From Cytobacillus firmus DS1 (GTDB lineage: Bacteria > Bacillota > Bacilli > Bacillales > Cytobacillaceae), in assembly GCF_000565285.1 (NCBI RefSeq), contig NZ_APVL01000003.1, positions 62,001-126,000 on the forward strand: 64,000 nucleotides of DNA. The letters are read 5' to 3'. The notes beneath the pieces are model-generated. The model made no database searches and was not told the origin of the DNA. It worked only from the letters and a program-made list of their open reading frames with translations. A program made the translations under genes and the position numbers. Shown here piece after piece: positions 17,995 to 26,835 of the stretch (its first letter is position 1; every line of letters begins with the position of its first letter).

Positions 17995-18008
17995 TTTAAG
18001 CGTTTACA
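17995..18008 (-). promoter_or_regulatory. Possible cre (CcpA) site upstream of the nuclease gene
   Basis: Minus-strand TGTAAACGCTTAAA matches the cre core TGWAANCGNTNNCA except for one base near its end. It lies 25-38 nt upstream of the nuclease start. The rest of the 17971-18285 gap is AT-rich; I see no other gene there. Confidence 0.35.
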
Positions 18009-18285
18009 CGCACTACCACTCTAGTAAATCACTCTTCTTTTTAGCGTACAATCTGATATTTGTAAAAATTGAGTAAATAAGTAAAAACGGGAAAATTATC
18101 TCACTGTATAATAAGGTATAAAGACCTTTAAGCGAACGGAACACCATTCTATTAGACCTATTCTCTATGAACTTTTCTCAGACTCCTTATCTTTAAGGAA
18201 CAGGAAAACAAAAATTGAAAATAATGGGTATTAGTAGTATCCTTTTACTATAAATAGGGAGAAATACGAAATAAGGAGATAATAT

Positions 18286-20406
18286 ATGGAAATCAGAAAG
18301 AGGAAAAGTTCACGCTTCTTTCCTTTCGTTCCTTCGAAAGATCCCGGCCAAACTCATCAAGATCACTTAGGATCCTTTAAAGCCATGTATCATGATTATC
18401 CAGACGCGGCTTTTTTTATAGATAAAGAGGGAAGTATACTTTATGGCAATGATGCTTCCCAGCTCTTATTCGGCTATACGGAAGATACGGAAGAGGACTT
18501 TACCAGGTACTTTATTCATAATGACAGAGGCTCCGCTAAAACGCTTTTCCAGCAGGCCATTATTGACGGGAAAGCACAGCGGGGCAGTTACTTTGGCATT
18601 CAAGCAGGTAAAATTGTGGAGATTTTATCCATTTTTTCTCCTTTTTACTTTAATGGGATTATGGCGGGAGCCAGTCTTATTCTTCATGTTCCTGAACAGC
18701 AGACTGCCTTAAAGAAATTCCAGTATGAAGAAATTCAGCGCAAACTGGCAGAGGTGGAAGATCGGAAAAACATGATATTAGAAAGCATTGACGCGGGGAT
18801 ATGGGCTTATGATGTAAAAGCAAATAGATTCATGATATGTTCTGAAGGCAACAGAAAAATAACAGGCAGAGATCCTGTTGACTTTTTGACAAATAAAGTG
18901 ATTTGGAAGGACATCGTATACAAGGAAGACTTGGAAAAGTATGAACAGACCCAGTCACTGCTTTCAGAAGGAAAACAGATCCGGCATGAATACCGCATCT
19001 GCCGTCCAGATGGTTCTATAAGGTGGGTAAGTGATCAAACGATTCCAAGGCTGGATGATGATCAGAACCTGATATGGCTTAATGGAATCATAACAGATAT
19101 TACTGAACATAAGCTTCTGCTGCAAAAGGTTCAGCATATCAGCTATCATGATTCACTGACCAATCTTCCGAAAAGAAGACTGCTGGAAAATAGACTTGAG
19201 ACATTGATACAGGCTCAGCATGAGAAATTTGCGGTGTTATATCTGGACCTTGATCGCTTTAAATATATTAATGATATTCTCGGACATACGCTTGCGGATG
19301 AGGTGCTCCTGCAAGTGGCGCTCCGGCTGAGGGCTTTTCAGGAAAAAGGCTGCTTTGTATCGCGAATGAGCGGGGATGAGTTTGTGATTATCCATTATCC
19401 GGTTCACTCAAGAGAGGAAGCGATTCAGTGTGCTGAGCAAATATTCAGCACACTGAGCGAACCAATTCATATTGATGCTTACGAGCTGCCCCTTCAGGCT
19501 TCTATCGGAATCAGCATGTTCCCGGAAGACGGGGACTCCCATATTGACTTGATTAAAAATGCCCATGCGGCTCTCCACCGCGGCAGAGAAAAAGGCGGCC
19601 GCAGCATTGAGGTTTATACCAAAAATATTAATGTTAAAACGGAAAAGGTATTTTTAATTGAAAGCGGCCTGCAAAAAGCTTTAAAGAACGAAGAATTCAT
19701 TCTGCATTACCAGCCCAAAATGGATATTGAAAGCAGCAGGATTGTCGGCGCGGAGGCCCTCATCCGCTGGCAGCATCCGGAACTGGGGCTGATGTCGCCA
19801 GGAGAATTTATTTCTGTAGCTGAAAAAACGGGATTAATCCTCGATATCGGCGACTGGGTCATCAAGCAGGCATGCGTCCAGCTGAAATTATGGATGAATG
19901 AAGGCCTTCCGGTTGTGCCAATATCCATTAATATATCTCCGCAGCGGTTTATGAAATATGATTTGATCAACTATATTACGCGTACTCTGGATATTTTTCA
20001 GATCCCGCCCGCTTTGCTTGAATTGGAAATCACCGAAACACATTTTCTTTATAATGAAGAAAAAGTGAATTCCATCATCCAGGAACTAAGAAATATCGGG
20101 ATCCGGATTGCTCTCGATGACTTTGGAACAGGATTTTCGTCTTTAACACATATAAAAGACTTCCAGATTGATACTCTTAAAATAGATCGATCCTTTATAA
20201 AAGAGATTGAAACAAATAAAAACCATGCCATCCTTGTCGAATCTCTTATTTTCTTATCCGACCGGCTGGGTATTGACGTCATTGCGGAGGGAGTCGAAAC
20301 ACAAAAACAGCTCGAATTCCTCAAAGCCACACAATGCAAGTATGTGCAGGGATATGTATTCAGCAAACCCCTGCCCGTTGAGGAATTTATTTGTTTACTG
20401 GAGTAG
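18286..20406 (+). CDS. PAS-PAS-GGDEF-EAL cyclic-di-GMP signalling protein
   Basis: 706 residues, apparently cytoplasmic (no convincing membrane helix). PAS-like regions lie at about 30-130 and 165-280 (ending in a PAC-like WLNGIITDITEHK). The GGDEF domain (about 285-450) carries RMSGDEF at about 358, i.e. an SGDEF variant that is usually still active. The EAL domain (about 460-700) has GAEALIRWQHPELG at about 489, the metal/substrate motif LDDFGTGFSS at about 610 and IAEGVETQKQ near 665, so the phosphodiesterase residues look complete. The protein could make and/or break c-di-GMP in response to a PAS ligand. It has a strong AAGGAG site before its ATG and is followed by a terminator, so it is monocistronic. 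Confidence 0.9.
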   Translation: MEIRKRKSSRFFPFVPSKDPGQTHQDHLGSFKAMYHDYPDAAFFIDKEGSILYGNDASQLLFGYTEDTEEDFTRYFIHNDRGSAKTLFQQAIIDGKAQRGSYFGIQAGKIVEILSIFSPFYFNGIMAGASLILHVPEQQTALKKFQYEEIQRKLAEVEDRKNMILESIDAGIWAYDVKANRFMICSEGNRKITGRDPVDFLTNKVIWKDIVYKEDLEKYEQTQSLLSEGKQIRHEYRICRPDGSIRWVSDQTIPRLDDDQNLIWLNGIITDITEHKLLLQKVQHISYHDSLTNLPKRRLLENRLETLIQAQHEKFAVLYLDLDRFKYINDILGHTLADEVLLQVALRLRAFQEKGCFVSRMSGDEFVIIHYPVHSREEAIQCAEQIFSTLSEPIHIDAYELPLQASIGISMFPEDGDSHIDLIKNAHAALHRGREKGGRSIEVYTKNINVKTEKVFLIESGLQKALKNEEFILHYQPKMDIESSRIVGAEALIRWQHPELGLMSPGEFISVAEKTGLILDIGDWVIKQACVQLKLWMNEGLPVVPISINISPQRFMKYDLINYITRTLDIFQIPPALLELEITETHFLYNEEKVNSIIQELRNIGIRIALDDFGTGFSSLTHIKDFQIDTLKIDRSFIKEIETNKNHAILVESLIFLSDRLGIDVIAEGVETQKQLEFLKATQCKYVQGYVFSKPLPVEEFICLLE

Positions 20407-20419
20407 ATCTCTCATTTTG

Positions 20420-20448
20420 GCCCATTCCTTGATAGGGATGGGCTTTTT
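20420..20448 (+). terminator. Terminator of the GGDEF-EAL gene
   Basis: GCCCATTCC pairs with GGGATGGGC (with a T-G wobble) and is followed by TTTTTA, 14 nt past the stop. Confidence 0.8.
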
Positions 20449-20476
20449 ATTGGGAATGGCGCGGGGAGAGAGAATT

Positions 20477-20571
20477 CTATTTTGTGAATTGATGGGTCTA
20501 TTTGCAGGATTTTGAGTCTATTTGCAAATTTTCTGGGCTATTTGCAAGTTTCCTGGGCTATTTGCAGCGTT
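20477..20571. repeat. Second CTATTTGCA array (four clear units plus one degenerate)
   Basis: CTATTTGCA starts recur every 20 bp from 20498 (four units: GGATTTTGAGT, AATTTTCTGGG, AGTTTCCTGGG, GCGTTCAC as second halves), preceded by a degenerate CTATTTTGTG unit at 20477. As at 12241-12444, it lies just past the terminator of a plus-strand gene and before a convergent minus-strand gene. Confidence 0.8.
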
Positions 20572-20594
20572 CACAAATTCAGTTTCCTCCCCCC

Positions 20595-20628
20595 AAAAAA
20601 GGAGAACCTCCACCCAGGAGATTCTCCC
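20595..20628 (-). terminator. Terminator of the PD-(D/E)XK-like gene
   Basis: On the minus strand GGAGAAT and the downstream GTTCTCC-side arm pair around a CTCCTGGGTGGAG inner stem, then T6. An almost identical hairpin (GAGAACCTCCACC...GATTCTC) ends the LysM-3D gene at 22064-22093. Confidence 0.8.
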
Positions 20629-20641
20629 AAACTCAGACAAG

Positions 20642-21946
20642 TTAATATTTCTTTAATAGATCAATGGTTCGTTTCAAATCAACAGTTCCGTCACTATTCA
20701 ATTGAATGTAATCCAGCCGCTGCGCAATTGTCATGACCTTTCCAATCCTTGTTCTTGCAGGCTTTTGCAGATTAAGGCCGTGCTTGTCTGATTCCAGAAG
20801 AATCGCATCCATAGCTTCTTTTCGGACACTGCGCTTATCTTCGCCTTCTTCAGGGCTAATTTTAACGCAAAGGCGATGCTGTTCGAGCTGCAGGAAATAC
20901 GGTTTATTGGCTGCAGATGCCCACCAGAATGCCCAAAACCCGCCAGCCGGATTTGAAACATAGCCCCAATCTCCGTTAATTTCTTTTTGCAGTTCCTGAT
21001 AAAATCCCTGCCAGGCATAATGGTCCCATTCTGCTAAAGCCTTTGTTTTAAAAGATGCCACACTATCTTCTATCTTTTGCAGATGGTTCAGATAATCAAT
21101 AAATAGCGGATTTTGCACACCATTGTCTTTCCCCTCCTGCAGAACCTTCAGCATCATGGTCCGTTTGAATGGTTTATAGCCTGCTTGATCAATGGATCGA
21201 TAATGGCTTTGGTCAGCAATTTTATAATAGATCGGCAATTGGATCAGATGAGGATATTCGTTCTCAACCGACTTACGGTACCGATTAAGCTGATCGGAAT
21301 GGTTTTTCGAAAATGTTTTATCCTCTATTAAAATAGCGTATGTATCATTAACGACTGTCAAAATGTCGAGAGATTTAAACTGGCGTTTGATCTCTATCGA
21401 ATCAATCACCGGAGCTGGCAGCCCATGCAGATGAAAAATAGCCGCCAAAAACTGATTGGCAGCTTCATATAAGGAACTGTCCAGTGATCGATATGGCGAT
21501 TCACTCCAGGCCATAAGCCAGCATAAAAAAGCATCCTGTGAAAGCTCACTGGTGGCATAATCAAATATATTCGGGACATCCTTAAACGCAGCCCGGCTGT
21601 CACGGGCATTATCAAGCAACATCTCTACATCGTGATTTCCCATATAATCCTCCCAATATCCTCTTCCAAGGATAGATTGATAGTGCATCGGCGGCCAAAT
21701 GATAGACTCCCCGATATCTAAAATTCTGCCTTGCTCATTAGGGTAAAGCAATAAAAGCCGATCGTTCCCCTGCTGTGCAATAGCTGCGGGTATGTCTTCA
21801 ATCCTCTTCACATAGCCGCACTTCCCGCGGCACACATATGCGGGAAATCCATCAAGAATCAATCCGCCATCTTCTGTCTCTGCGAGGCTTTCCCATGCAT
21901 CTTCTATAAGCGCACTTCCGCAGCGCGGGCATTCCTTTGTCTTCAC
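20642..21946 (-). CDS. Zinc-ribbon plus PD-(D/E)XK nuclease-superfamily protein
   Basis: About 434 residues. The N-terminus has a zinc ribbon: CPRCGSALI (C-x2-C) and CRGKCGY (C-x3-C) about 28 residues apart. From about residue 130 there is a PDDEXK_4-like domain: the ELSQDAFLCWLMAW helix, then LDILTVVNDTYAILIEDKTF, where D and E-x-K fit the nuclease motif, followed by HSDQLNRY. The last 100 residues (WGYVSNPAGGFWAFWW onwards) are of unknown fold. PDDEXK_4 proteins are often solitary or near defence genes; no defence partner is seen here, so a restriction-type role is only a possibility. The start is uncertain: AAAGGGGAG lies 6 nt before a GTG at 21946; an ATG at 21952 abuts it and another is at 21997. 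Confidence 0.65.
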   Translation of the reverse strand: MKTKECPRCGSALIEDAWESLAETEDGGLILDGFPAYVCRGKCGYVKRIEDIPAAIAQQGNDRLLLLYPNEQGRILDIGESIIWPPMHYQSILGRGYWEDYMGNHDVEMLLDNARDSRAAFKDVPNIFDYATSELSQDAFLCWLMAWSESPYRSLDSSLYEAANQFLAAIFHLHGLPAPVIDSIEIKRQFKSLDILTVVNDTYAILIEDKTFSKNHSDQLNRYRKSVENEYPHLIQLPIYYKIADQSHYRSIDQAGYKPFKRTMMLKVLQEGKDNGVQNPLFIDYLNHLQKIEDSVASFKTKALAEWDHYAWQGFYQELQKEINGDWGYVSNPAGGFWAFWWASAANKPYFLQLEQHRLCVKISPEEGEDKRSVRKEAMDAILLESDKHGLNLQKPARTRIGKVMTIAQRLDYIQLNSDGTVDLKRTIDLLKKY

Positions 21947-22063
21947 ATTCATCTCCCCTTTGTCTTCTAAACGAATGAGCCGCGGAAAAAGAGCCAAAAT
22001 TTTAATCTTATTTTTACACTCTAGTATAATATCTTTAGGTAATTATGACTATATTCGTATTCA

Positions 22064-22093
22064 AAAAGAGAACCTCCACCAGGAAGATTCTCT
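22064..22093 (-). terminator. Terminator of the LysM-3D gene
   Basis: GAGAATC / GAaCCTC-type stem on the minus strand followed by TTTTTGAA, immediately after the stop at 22101. Confidence 0.75.
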
Positions 22094-22100
22094 CACTCTA

Positions 22101-22670
22101 TTATTTATATACTTTAATCGTAATTGTCTTACTTCCCCACTGCAATGCACGCTGTTTATTTGGAATAAAGACATCAATTTTATTTCCTCTTACAGCAGAG
22201 CCTTTGTCCCCTGCAATTGCTTCTCCATAACCAGGAACAAATACTTTAGATCCCAGAGGAATGATTTTTGGATCGACTGAAATAACCTTGGCGTTCGGGT
22301 TCTTTTTCAGATTGATTCCTGTATAGGTTATGCCGCTGCAGCCCTTGCAGCTGGCAGTATAGGCCGTCGCTTTCACTTTAATTTCTTTATAAGCTTTCGT
22401 CGATAATGCAGCCTTTACAGCTGTCTTTTTAGGTGCTGCAGCTTTTGCTGAAGCTCCCGTAACCTTTAGAACTTGCTTAGGTTTGATTTTATCTGAAGTT
22501 AATTTATTCCATGATTTAATTTGCTGTACTGTTACGCTATATTTTTTAGAGATAGCCCAAAGCGTATCTCCTTGTTTCACTGTATGCGTATTTCCGGCGG
22601 CTGAAGCGACATTGGAAAATCCAAACGATAGAAAAACAGCTGTTACCAAATAGATTACTAATTTCTTCAT
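22101..22670 (-). CDS. Secreted LysM and 3D-domain cell-wall protein (YocH-like)
   Basis: 189 residues: a signal peptide (1-24, ...SNVASAA), one LysM domain (about 27-71, HTVKQGDTLWAISKKYSV...), an Ala/Lys-rich linker and a C-terminal 3D domain (about 98-188, VKATAYTASCKGCSGITYTG..., with IPLGSKVFVPGYG and GNKIDVFIP carrying the conserved Asp residues). Family members bind peptidoglycan, and the 3D fold resembles lytic transglycosylase MltA; in B. subtilis YocH acts in wall turnover and belongs to the WalKR regulon. Upstream I see only one TGTAAC half-site and a mis-spaced pair, so WalR control is not shown here. Confidence 0.85.
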   Translation of the reverse strand: MKKLVIYLVTAVFLSFGFSNVASAAGNTHTVKQGDTLWAISKKYSVTVQQIKSWNKLTSDKIKPKQVLKVTGASAKAAAPKKTAVKAALSTKAYKEIKVKATAYTASCKGCSGITYTGINLKKNPNAKVISVDPKIIPLGSKVFVPGYGEAIAGDKGSAVRGNKIDVFIPNKQRALQWGSKTITIKVYK

Positions 22671-23156
22671 GTTATCTCCTTTATGTCCCTTGATAGGAAC
22701 ATATTAACACCGGAAGATAACAGATAGATTTCAGTAAAACTCTTTTTTTGTTACAAATAAAATAGGTTTTAATAGTTTTGTAATATAAATTACCAGTTTT
22801 TCATTTGAATTTTCCAGCCGAATCAAATAAAGCACCTCTTCCCGCTTATGCAGGTTAGGTGTCCCATTTTAATAGGCAAAATTGTGACTGCCGCACAAAT
22901 ACCATTGCGGCAGCGGCCGTAATCCATTTGATGTAATTCATTTGGACTCTCCTCGTTATGTAAAATGCTTTTTCGTAGAGCCAGACTGTCCTCCTTTTAA
23001 AAAAGTAATAACGTTAACCTTTGTCTGTTTCCCCATAAGATAAGTTTGAAAACTCGATCAATTGGCTTAATTTCTAGAACGGGACAGAGGGATAGGTCGA
23101 GAACGCCGAAAACAACTCCTAAATATTGTGAAAAATAAGAAATTCCCTCCTAAACT
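22671..23156. other. Intergenic stretch, 486 bp, no convincing gene
   Basis: AT-rich DNA between the LysM-3D gene and the yifB remnant. It holds the LysM-3D promoter region and one very short minus-strand frame (22855-22941) with a good ribosome site. I see no tRNA, repeat family or clear terminator in it. Confidence 0.6.
22855..22941 (-). CDS. Possible 28-residue small protein
   Basis: The frame starts MNYIKWITAAAAMVFV at 22941, 7 nt after CGAGGAG, which is a strong ribosome site. The first half is hydrophobic enough for a short membrane segment; the tail (RQSQFCLLKWDT) is not. It may be a genuine small membrane peptide or a decaying fragment; only the ribosome site supports it. Confidence 0.3.
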   Translation of the reverse strand: MNYIKWITAAAAMVFVRQSQFCLLKWDT

Positions 23157-23711
23157 TTACGGCTTTCCAATAGACTCGTCTGTGATACGGGTCTCACCAG
23201 CCAAGTCTGATATAGTTCGAGCCATGTGAATAATTTTGATTTCTTCCCTATTACTCCATTCGTGATTCATTGACATTTGCTTAATAAATGTACGCTGTTT
23301 TTCCGTTAGAAAACTTGTCCGAATAAGGGTTACAACCGGAACGGTTGCATTAGTCAGCCCTTTATTCCTCTCAGATTGAAGCTCGCGGGCGCGAATAACG
23401 CGACTAAGAATAATTTCAGAAGAATCCGTATCTCGACTCTTTAGCTCCAGATCAACTGAATTTAGAGAAAGCAGAATATCCATACGATCCAGAACAGGAT
23501 CTAATCCGATTTATGCAGGATCGAATTTGCTTTTTGGTACAGGTGCAATAATGTGGGGATCCACGGCAGCCGCAAGGACAGGGGATAATGGCTCCAATAA
23601 GAATAAAAAACGCAGGTAAGTGACAGTTGAATGCACACGGTTAATCGTCACTTTACCTGTTTCGAGAGGCTGCCGAAGCATGTCTAATGTTTTTTTCTGC
23701 CATTTCATCAA
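23157..23711 (-). pseudogene. Decayed 3' part of a YifB/ComM-type Mg-chelatase-like ATPase gene
   Basis: Minus-strand translation gives, in broken frames, the C-terminal half of YifB/ComM: KKTLDMLRQPLETGKVTINR and VHSTVTY, then after a frameshift AFFILIGAI and IPCPCGCRGSPHYCTCTKKQI (the Cys-rich zinc-like segment), then after another shift and a TAA stop, DPVLDRMDILLSL, followed by RVIRARELQSER and a C-terminal MARTISDLAGE. The family ends like this. The N-terminal half with Walker A is absent. At least two frameshifts and one in-frame stop are visible, so it cannot be functional. An intact copy may exist elsewhere in the genome; the remnant may derive from duplication or transfer. Confidence 0.85.
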
Positions 23712-23737
23712 AAAAAGAGCTGCATTAAAAGCAGCCC
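23711..23737 (-). terminator. Terminator of the PAS-chemoreceptor gene
   Basis: Minus strand GGGGCTGC, loop TTTTAAT, GCAGCTC then T7, about 25 nt after the stop at 23760. Confidence 0.82.
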
Positions 23738-23759
23738 CATATATCGTTTATTCATTCAT

Positions 23760-24689
23760 TTATAAAATACTCTTAAAGCCCTTCGCCTGCGCATCCAGCT
23801 TTCTTGCTGCTTCCCCGATATCTTTAAATGCGGATACCGCCTGTTCATTAAGAACCTGATTTGCAGAGATGCCTGACTGCGATAGCAGGGTGGCGTCACT
23901 GACTTTGTTGATTTCAGCTGATATTCCTTCGATATGGGCGTTGACTTCCTGGATGGAGTCCTGCACCCGGTTTGCAAGCTTTCGCACTTCTCCGGCAACG
24001 ACGTTGAAACCCCTGCCATGTTCGCCGGCACGCGCGGCTTCTATGGCTGCATTTAAGGCGAGCAGGTTGGTTTGCGCCGCTATTTCCCGGATTGTTTTTA
24101 CGATGCTTCTGATAGATTGTGCCTGCGATTTGAGAGAATGGAGGATTTCCAGGTTTCCTTTGGATTCGTGAACAAGCTTGCCTATTGCCTGAGCGGCCTC
24201 TTCGCTTCTTTCAATTCCAGCTTTTGCTTTTTCACTAAGGGCTTCTGACATTTCCTGCAGCTGGGATGCCACCTGTGCCGTATTCGATTCCCGCTCAGTT
24301 ATATCCGTAGCAATTTTCACGACACCAGCGACCTTGCCGTCATCGCCGAATACCGGTGTGTATGTTGCTTCCAGCCAGATAAGATCTCCTTGTTTGGTCA
24401 CACGCTGGATTTTTTCCTGAAAGCTTTTGCCCTTGCGCAGATTTCTCCAAAGCTCCTGATATTCCCTGCTGGCGGCAAATTCAGGGGTGCAAAATTGCTT
24501 ATGGATCATATTTGGCATCTCTTCTGCCCGATATTTCACGGTGCGGGCAAAATTCTCATTTGCCCAGAGCACTTTCCCGTTCCCATCAAATTCAATCATA
24601 GCCAGAGAATTTTCAATTGCAGCCAAAACAGCTTCTTTTTCCAGAACCTGTGTGCTTTTAACATGATTAGGCTGATATGTTGTAAGCAT
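23760..24689 (-). CDS. Soluble PAS-domain methyl-accepting chemotaxis protein
   Basis: 309 residues without membrane helices. A PAS domain spans about 20-130 ([21 protein letters not shown], ending in the PAC-like [15 protein letters not shown]), followed by a signalling hairpin (about 140-309) with the highly conserved tip [22 protein letters not shown] and [15 protein letters not shown]. It is short for a chemoreceptor, with few methylation heptads, like HemAT/YfmS-sized soluble transducers of Bacillus. The PAS domain may hold a flavin or haem or sense small ligands; that is not determinable. Monocistronic, ended by the terminator at 23711-23737. Confidence 0.88.
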   Translation of the reverse strand: MLTTYQPNHVKSTQVLEKEAVLAAIENSLAMIEFDGNGKVLWANENFARTVKYRAEEMPNMIHKQFCTPEFAASREYQELWRNLRKGKSFQEKIQRVTKQGDLIWLEATYTPVFGDDGKVAGVVKIATDITERESNTAQVASQLQEMSEALSEKAKAGIERSEEAAQAIGKLVHESKGNLEILHSLKSQAQSIRSIVKTIREIAAQTNLLALNAAIEAARAGEHGRGFNVVAGEVRKLANRVQDSIQEVNAHIEGISAEINKVSDATLLSQSGISANQVLNEQAVSAFKDIGEAARKLDAQAKGFKSIL

Positions 24690-24995
24690 GCTCTTCCTCT
24701 TTTCAAAAAAGTTTGTAAGAACATATCCTTACAAAAGGACGGATCCCCTGTAAGTGCTGGCCGGTTGCGCTACTAGCTCGAATTCATTCAAGCGCCCAAT
24801 TCCCCTTGAATTCTCATTGCTTCCAACATGTTCCGTTCATAAGTCTATAGTACTAGTATCGATTTGTTATCACAATCTTTAATGCTCTTGTATTATGCTG
24901 AAAATTCAATTATTTAATCACTATGACCCATGATTTCCATATTTAGTAAAAGTAGAATGGTAATGTAAGAAATTACGAAGAAAGGATGGATTTAT
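24690..24995. other. Intergenic promoter region between divergent genes
   Basis: 306 bp separating the divergently read chemoreceptor and secreted hydrolase. It must carry both promoters; a TATTAT-like element near 24893 could serve the hydrolase, but its -35 partner is unclear. No gene, repeat or terminator is seen. Confidence 0.5.
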
Positions 24996-26522
24996 CTGAA
25001 AAACAAATTGATCGCGTTATCTTTGGCTTCTGTTTTAAGCTTGTCACTTATTCCGGAAAGAAGTTTTGCCGAGCAGACCGCTCTGGAAAACCAGGCGATC
25101 ATACCTGGCGCGCATAAAGTAACAGAACAATACTTTGACGGTGCCGGCAACAACTGGCTGACCACTAAAAATCCCCTCCAATATCAGCAGGCGACCCTTT
25201 ACGGCAATATCGGGCTTGTCCCTTATCTTTGGGGAAATGCCGCTGAGAGAACCGGATGGCATCAAATGTACAAGCCTGCTTCTGTAACAGGGACTCAGGT
25301 AAATGGCCGTTTTGAAGATGCCCAGTTTGTCATAAGGGTTCCGGATCACTGGAATGGCCGGCTGGCAGTTTCGGGAATCCCCGCGACAAGGAATGAAACG
25401 TCGACTGATCTTCTTTTCAGCGATTATGTACTGGAAAAAGGATATGCTTTTGCTGCAATCGATAAAGGGACCCAGGGTGAGGCTGATTCGGCTGATCCAT
25501 TGGCAAAAGTAAAAAATGCCTTAGCCGATGAGGATGATAGTGTAGCAGAATGGCATCAGCGGTTCCGCCAGGTTACGAAAGCCGCTCAGCAGTACTTAGC
25601 CATCCATCATTCAGATGGGCTGATCGATCCAGCAGACTCTTCTGATCCTGCGAGTGATTTAGTATCAGCAGAGCATAAGATTCCTACATATGCAATGGGA
25701 ATTTCCAATGGCGGCTACGTCGTGCGTTATGCTCTTGAAAATGATGCACCGGAGAAAACCGGAGAACCGCGGCTTTTTGATGGAGGAGTTGACTGGGAAG
25801 GTGTTCTCTGGACGGAGAAAAAAGAAAACTTGATCAGTTCCCTGACCACTGTTGTGAATAATGCTGAGGAAGCTTTGTATGGCAGCGGCAAAGAACAGAA
25901 AAAAGCGGTTAAAGAGCTATACAAAGCGGGTTTGCCAAAAGGGTCGGAAAAACTTTGGGCCTACCATGATCAGGTATACTGGTTTGTCTCGCTGAATATC
26001 TATCGGGACCATTTCGATCCGGAAGCACCAGGCCGGACGGATTGGAGCAATTACCTGAACTTCGTTAATGGCATGAGAGACCGTTCCTATGATCATATTT
26101 TTGAAGATTATAAGTATGTGACCCGGCCGAAGGAAGTGAAAGAAAATATTAAGGAAGTGGCCAATACAGGTGATATAGATGTGCCGCTCATCTCTTTCAC
26201 GGGATCACTGGACGCGCTGATTTTCCCGGAGATCCATGCAAAGGGATATCAAAAGCTGGTCAAGAAAGCCGGAAAGCAGGATCTGCACCGGATGTATACG
26301 ATTGAGAACGGCAACCATGTAGACAGCCTTGTCTGGAACCCAGGCACCGATCCGGATCAAGAACTTCAGCCTCTGCTGCCTTATGCTCATCAATCATTTG
26401 ACCTGCTGGTTGACTGGGTGGAAAACGGACATGCCGCCCCAGCGAGCAAGACGGTTGATGCACCGGAGAACCCGGTTAAGGTCATTGACTTGAAAACTGG
26501 GCAGGAACGGGATCCCCGTTAA
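24996..26522 (+). CDS. Secreted alpha/beta-hydrolase (3-hydroxybutyrate-oligomer hydrolase / tannase-like esterase)
   Basis: About 508 residues. A signal peptide ([24 protein letters not shown]) precedes a hydrolase domain with the nucleophile elbow [14 protein letters not shown] (G-x-S-x-G, Ser at about 235 of the long form), [18 protein letters not shown] as likely Asp region and [11 protein letters not shown] as likely His. The overall shape fits polyhydroxybutyrate-oligomer or tannase/feruloyl-type esterases, but the substrate is not readable. No ATG/GTG start exists near the signal peptide: the first TTG at 25008 would remove the basic residues KNK and has no ribosome site, whereas a CTG at 24996 lies 9 nt after AAAGGA and gives a textbook signal peptide. 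I therefore use CTG as an unusual start. Confidence 0.72.
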   Translation: MKNKLIALSLASVLSLSLIPERSFAEQTALENQAIIPGAHKVTEQYFDGAGNNWLTTKNPLQYQQATLYGNIGLVPYLWGNAAERTGWHQMYKPASVTGTQVNGRFEDAQFVIRVPDHWNGRLAVSGIPATRNETSTDLLFSDYVLEKGYAFAAIDKGTQGEADSADPLAKVKNALADEDDSVAEWHQRFRQVTKAAQQYLAIHHSDGLIDPADSSDPASDLVSAEHKIPTYAMGISNGGYVVRYALENDAPEKTGEPRLFDGGVDWEGVLWTEKKENLISSLTTVVNNAEEALYGSGKEQKKAVKELYKAGLPKGSEKLWAYHDQVYWFVSLNIYRDHFDPEAPGRTDWSNYLNFVNGMRDRSYDHIFEDYKYVTRPKEVKENIKEVANTGDIDVPLISFTGSLDALIFPEIHAKGYQKLVKKAGKQDLHRMYTIENGNHVDSLVWNPGTDPDQELQPLLPYAHQSFDLLVDWVENGHAAPASKTVDAPENPVKVIDLKTGQERDPR

Positions 26523-26542
26523 AATAACCTATCAAATTGCTG

Positions 26543-26569
26543 CCCCAATTGTTATTGATTGGGGTTTTT
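26543..26569 (+). terminator. Terminator of the secreted hydrolase gene
   Basis: CCCCAAT / ATTGGGG stem with an 8-nt loop, then TTTTTG, 20 nt past the stop. Confidence 0.85.
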
Positions 26570-26570
26570 G

Positions 26571-26800
26571 AGTGCTTTCGGGCACGGGTTCTGACTCTGG
26601 AGGACAAATTAGCGGTCGCTCTCAGCGAAGGTTACCCTCGGGTTCGGACACAAATTGGTGGTTTCACCTTCTCTCTGTCTGAAGTCCCCTGGGCTTCAGA
26701 CTCAAAGTGGATAATTTCTGCTTTCTCTGTCTGAAGCTGCTCCAAGTTCAGACTCAAACTACATTATTTCTGCTCATTCGGTCCGAAGTTACCCCAGATA
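26571..26800. repeat. Tandem array of a ~52-bp hairpin-forming repeat (about 4.5 units)
   Basis: Arms recur with a 52-bp period: left arms GTCTGAAG at 26677 and 26729 and GTCCGAAG at 26781; right arms GTTCTGAC at 26588, GTTCGGAC at 26642, CTTCAGAC at 26694 and GTTCAGAC at 26746. Each left-right pair makes a 7-8 bp hairpin, with TTTCTGCT-like linkers between. It lies between the hydrolase terminator and the convergent MFS gene. Another copy is at 5960-6060. Confidence 0.82.
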
Positions 26801-26835
26801 AATCCGCTCATCCCTCTCGGAACACCCCTATCATT

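Noticed and set aside
22671..22740. WalR-type TGTWAH direct repeats upstream of the YocH-like gene
   Set aside because: TGTTAT and TGTTAA occur 7 nt apart rather than 5, and only one other half-site (TGTAAC) is present.
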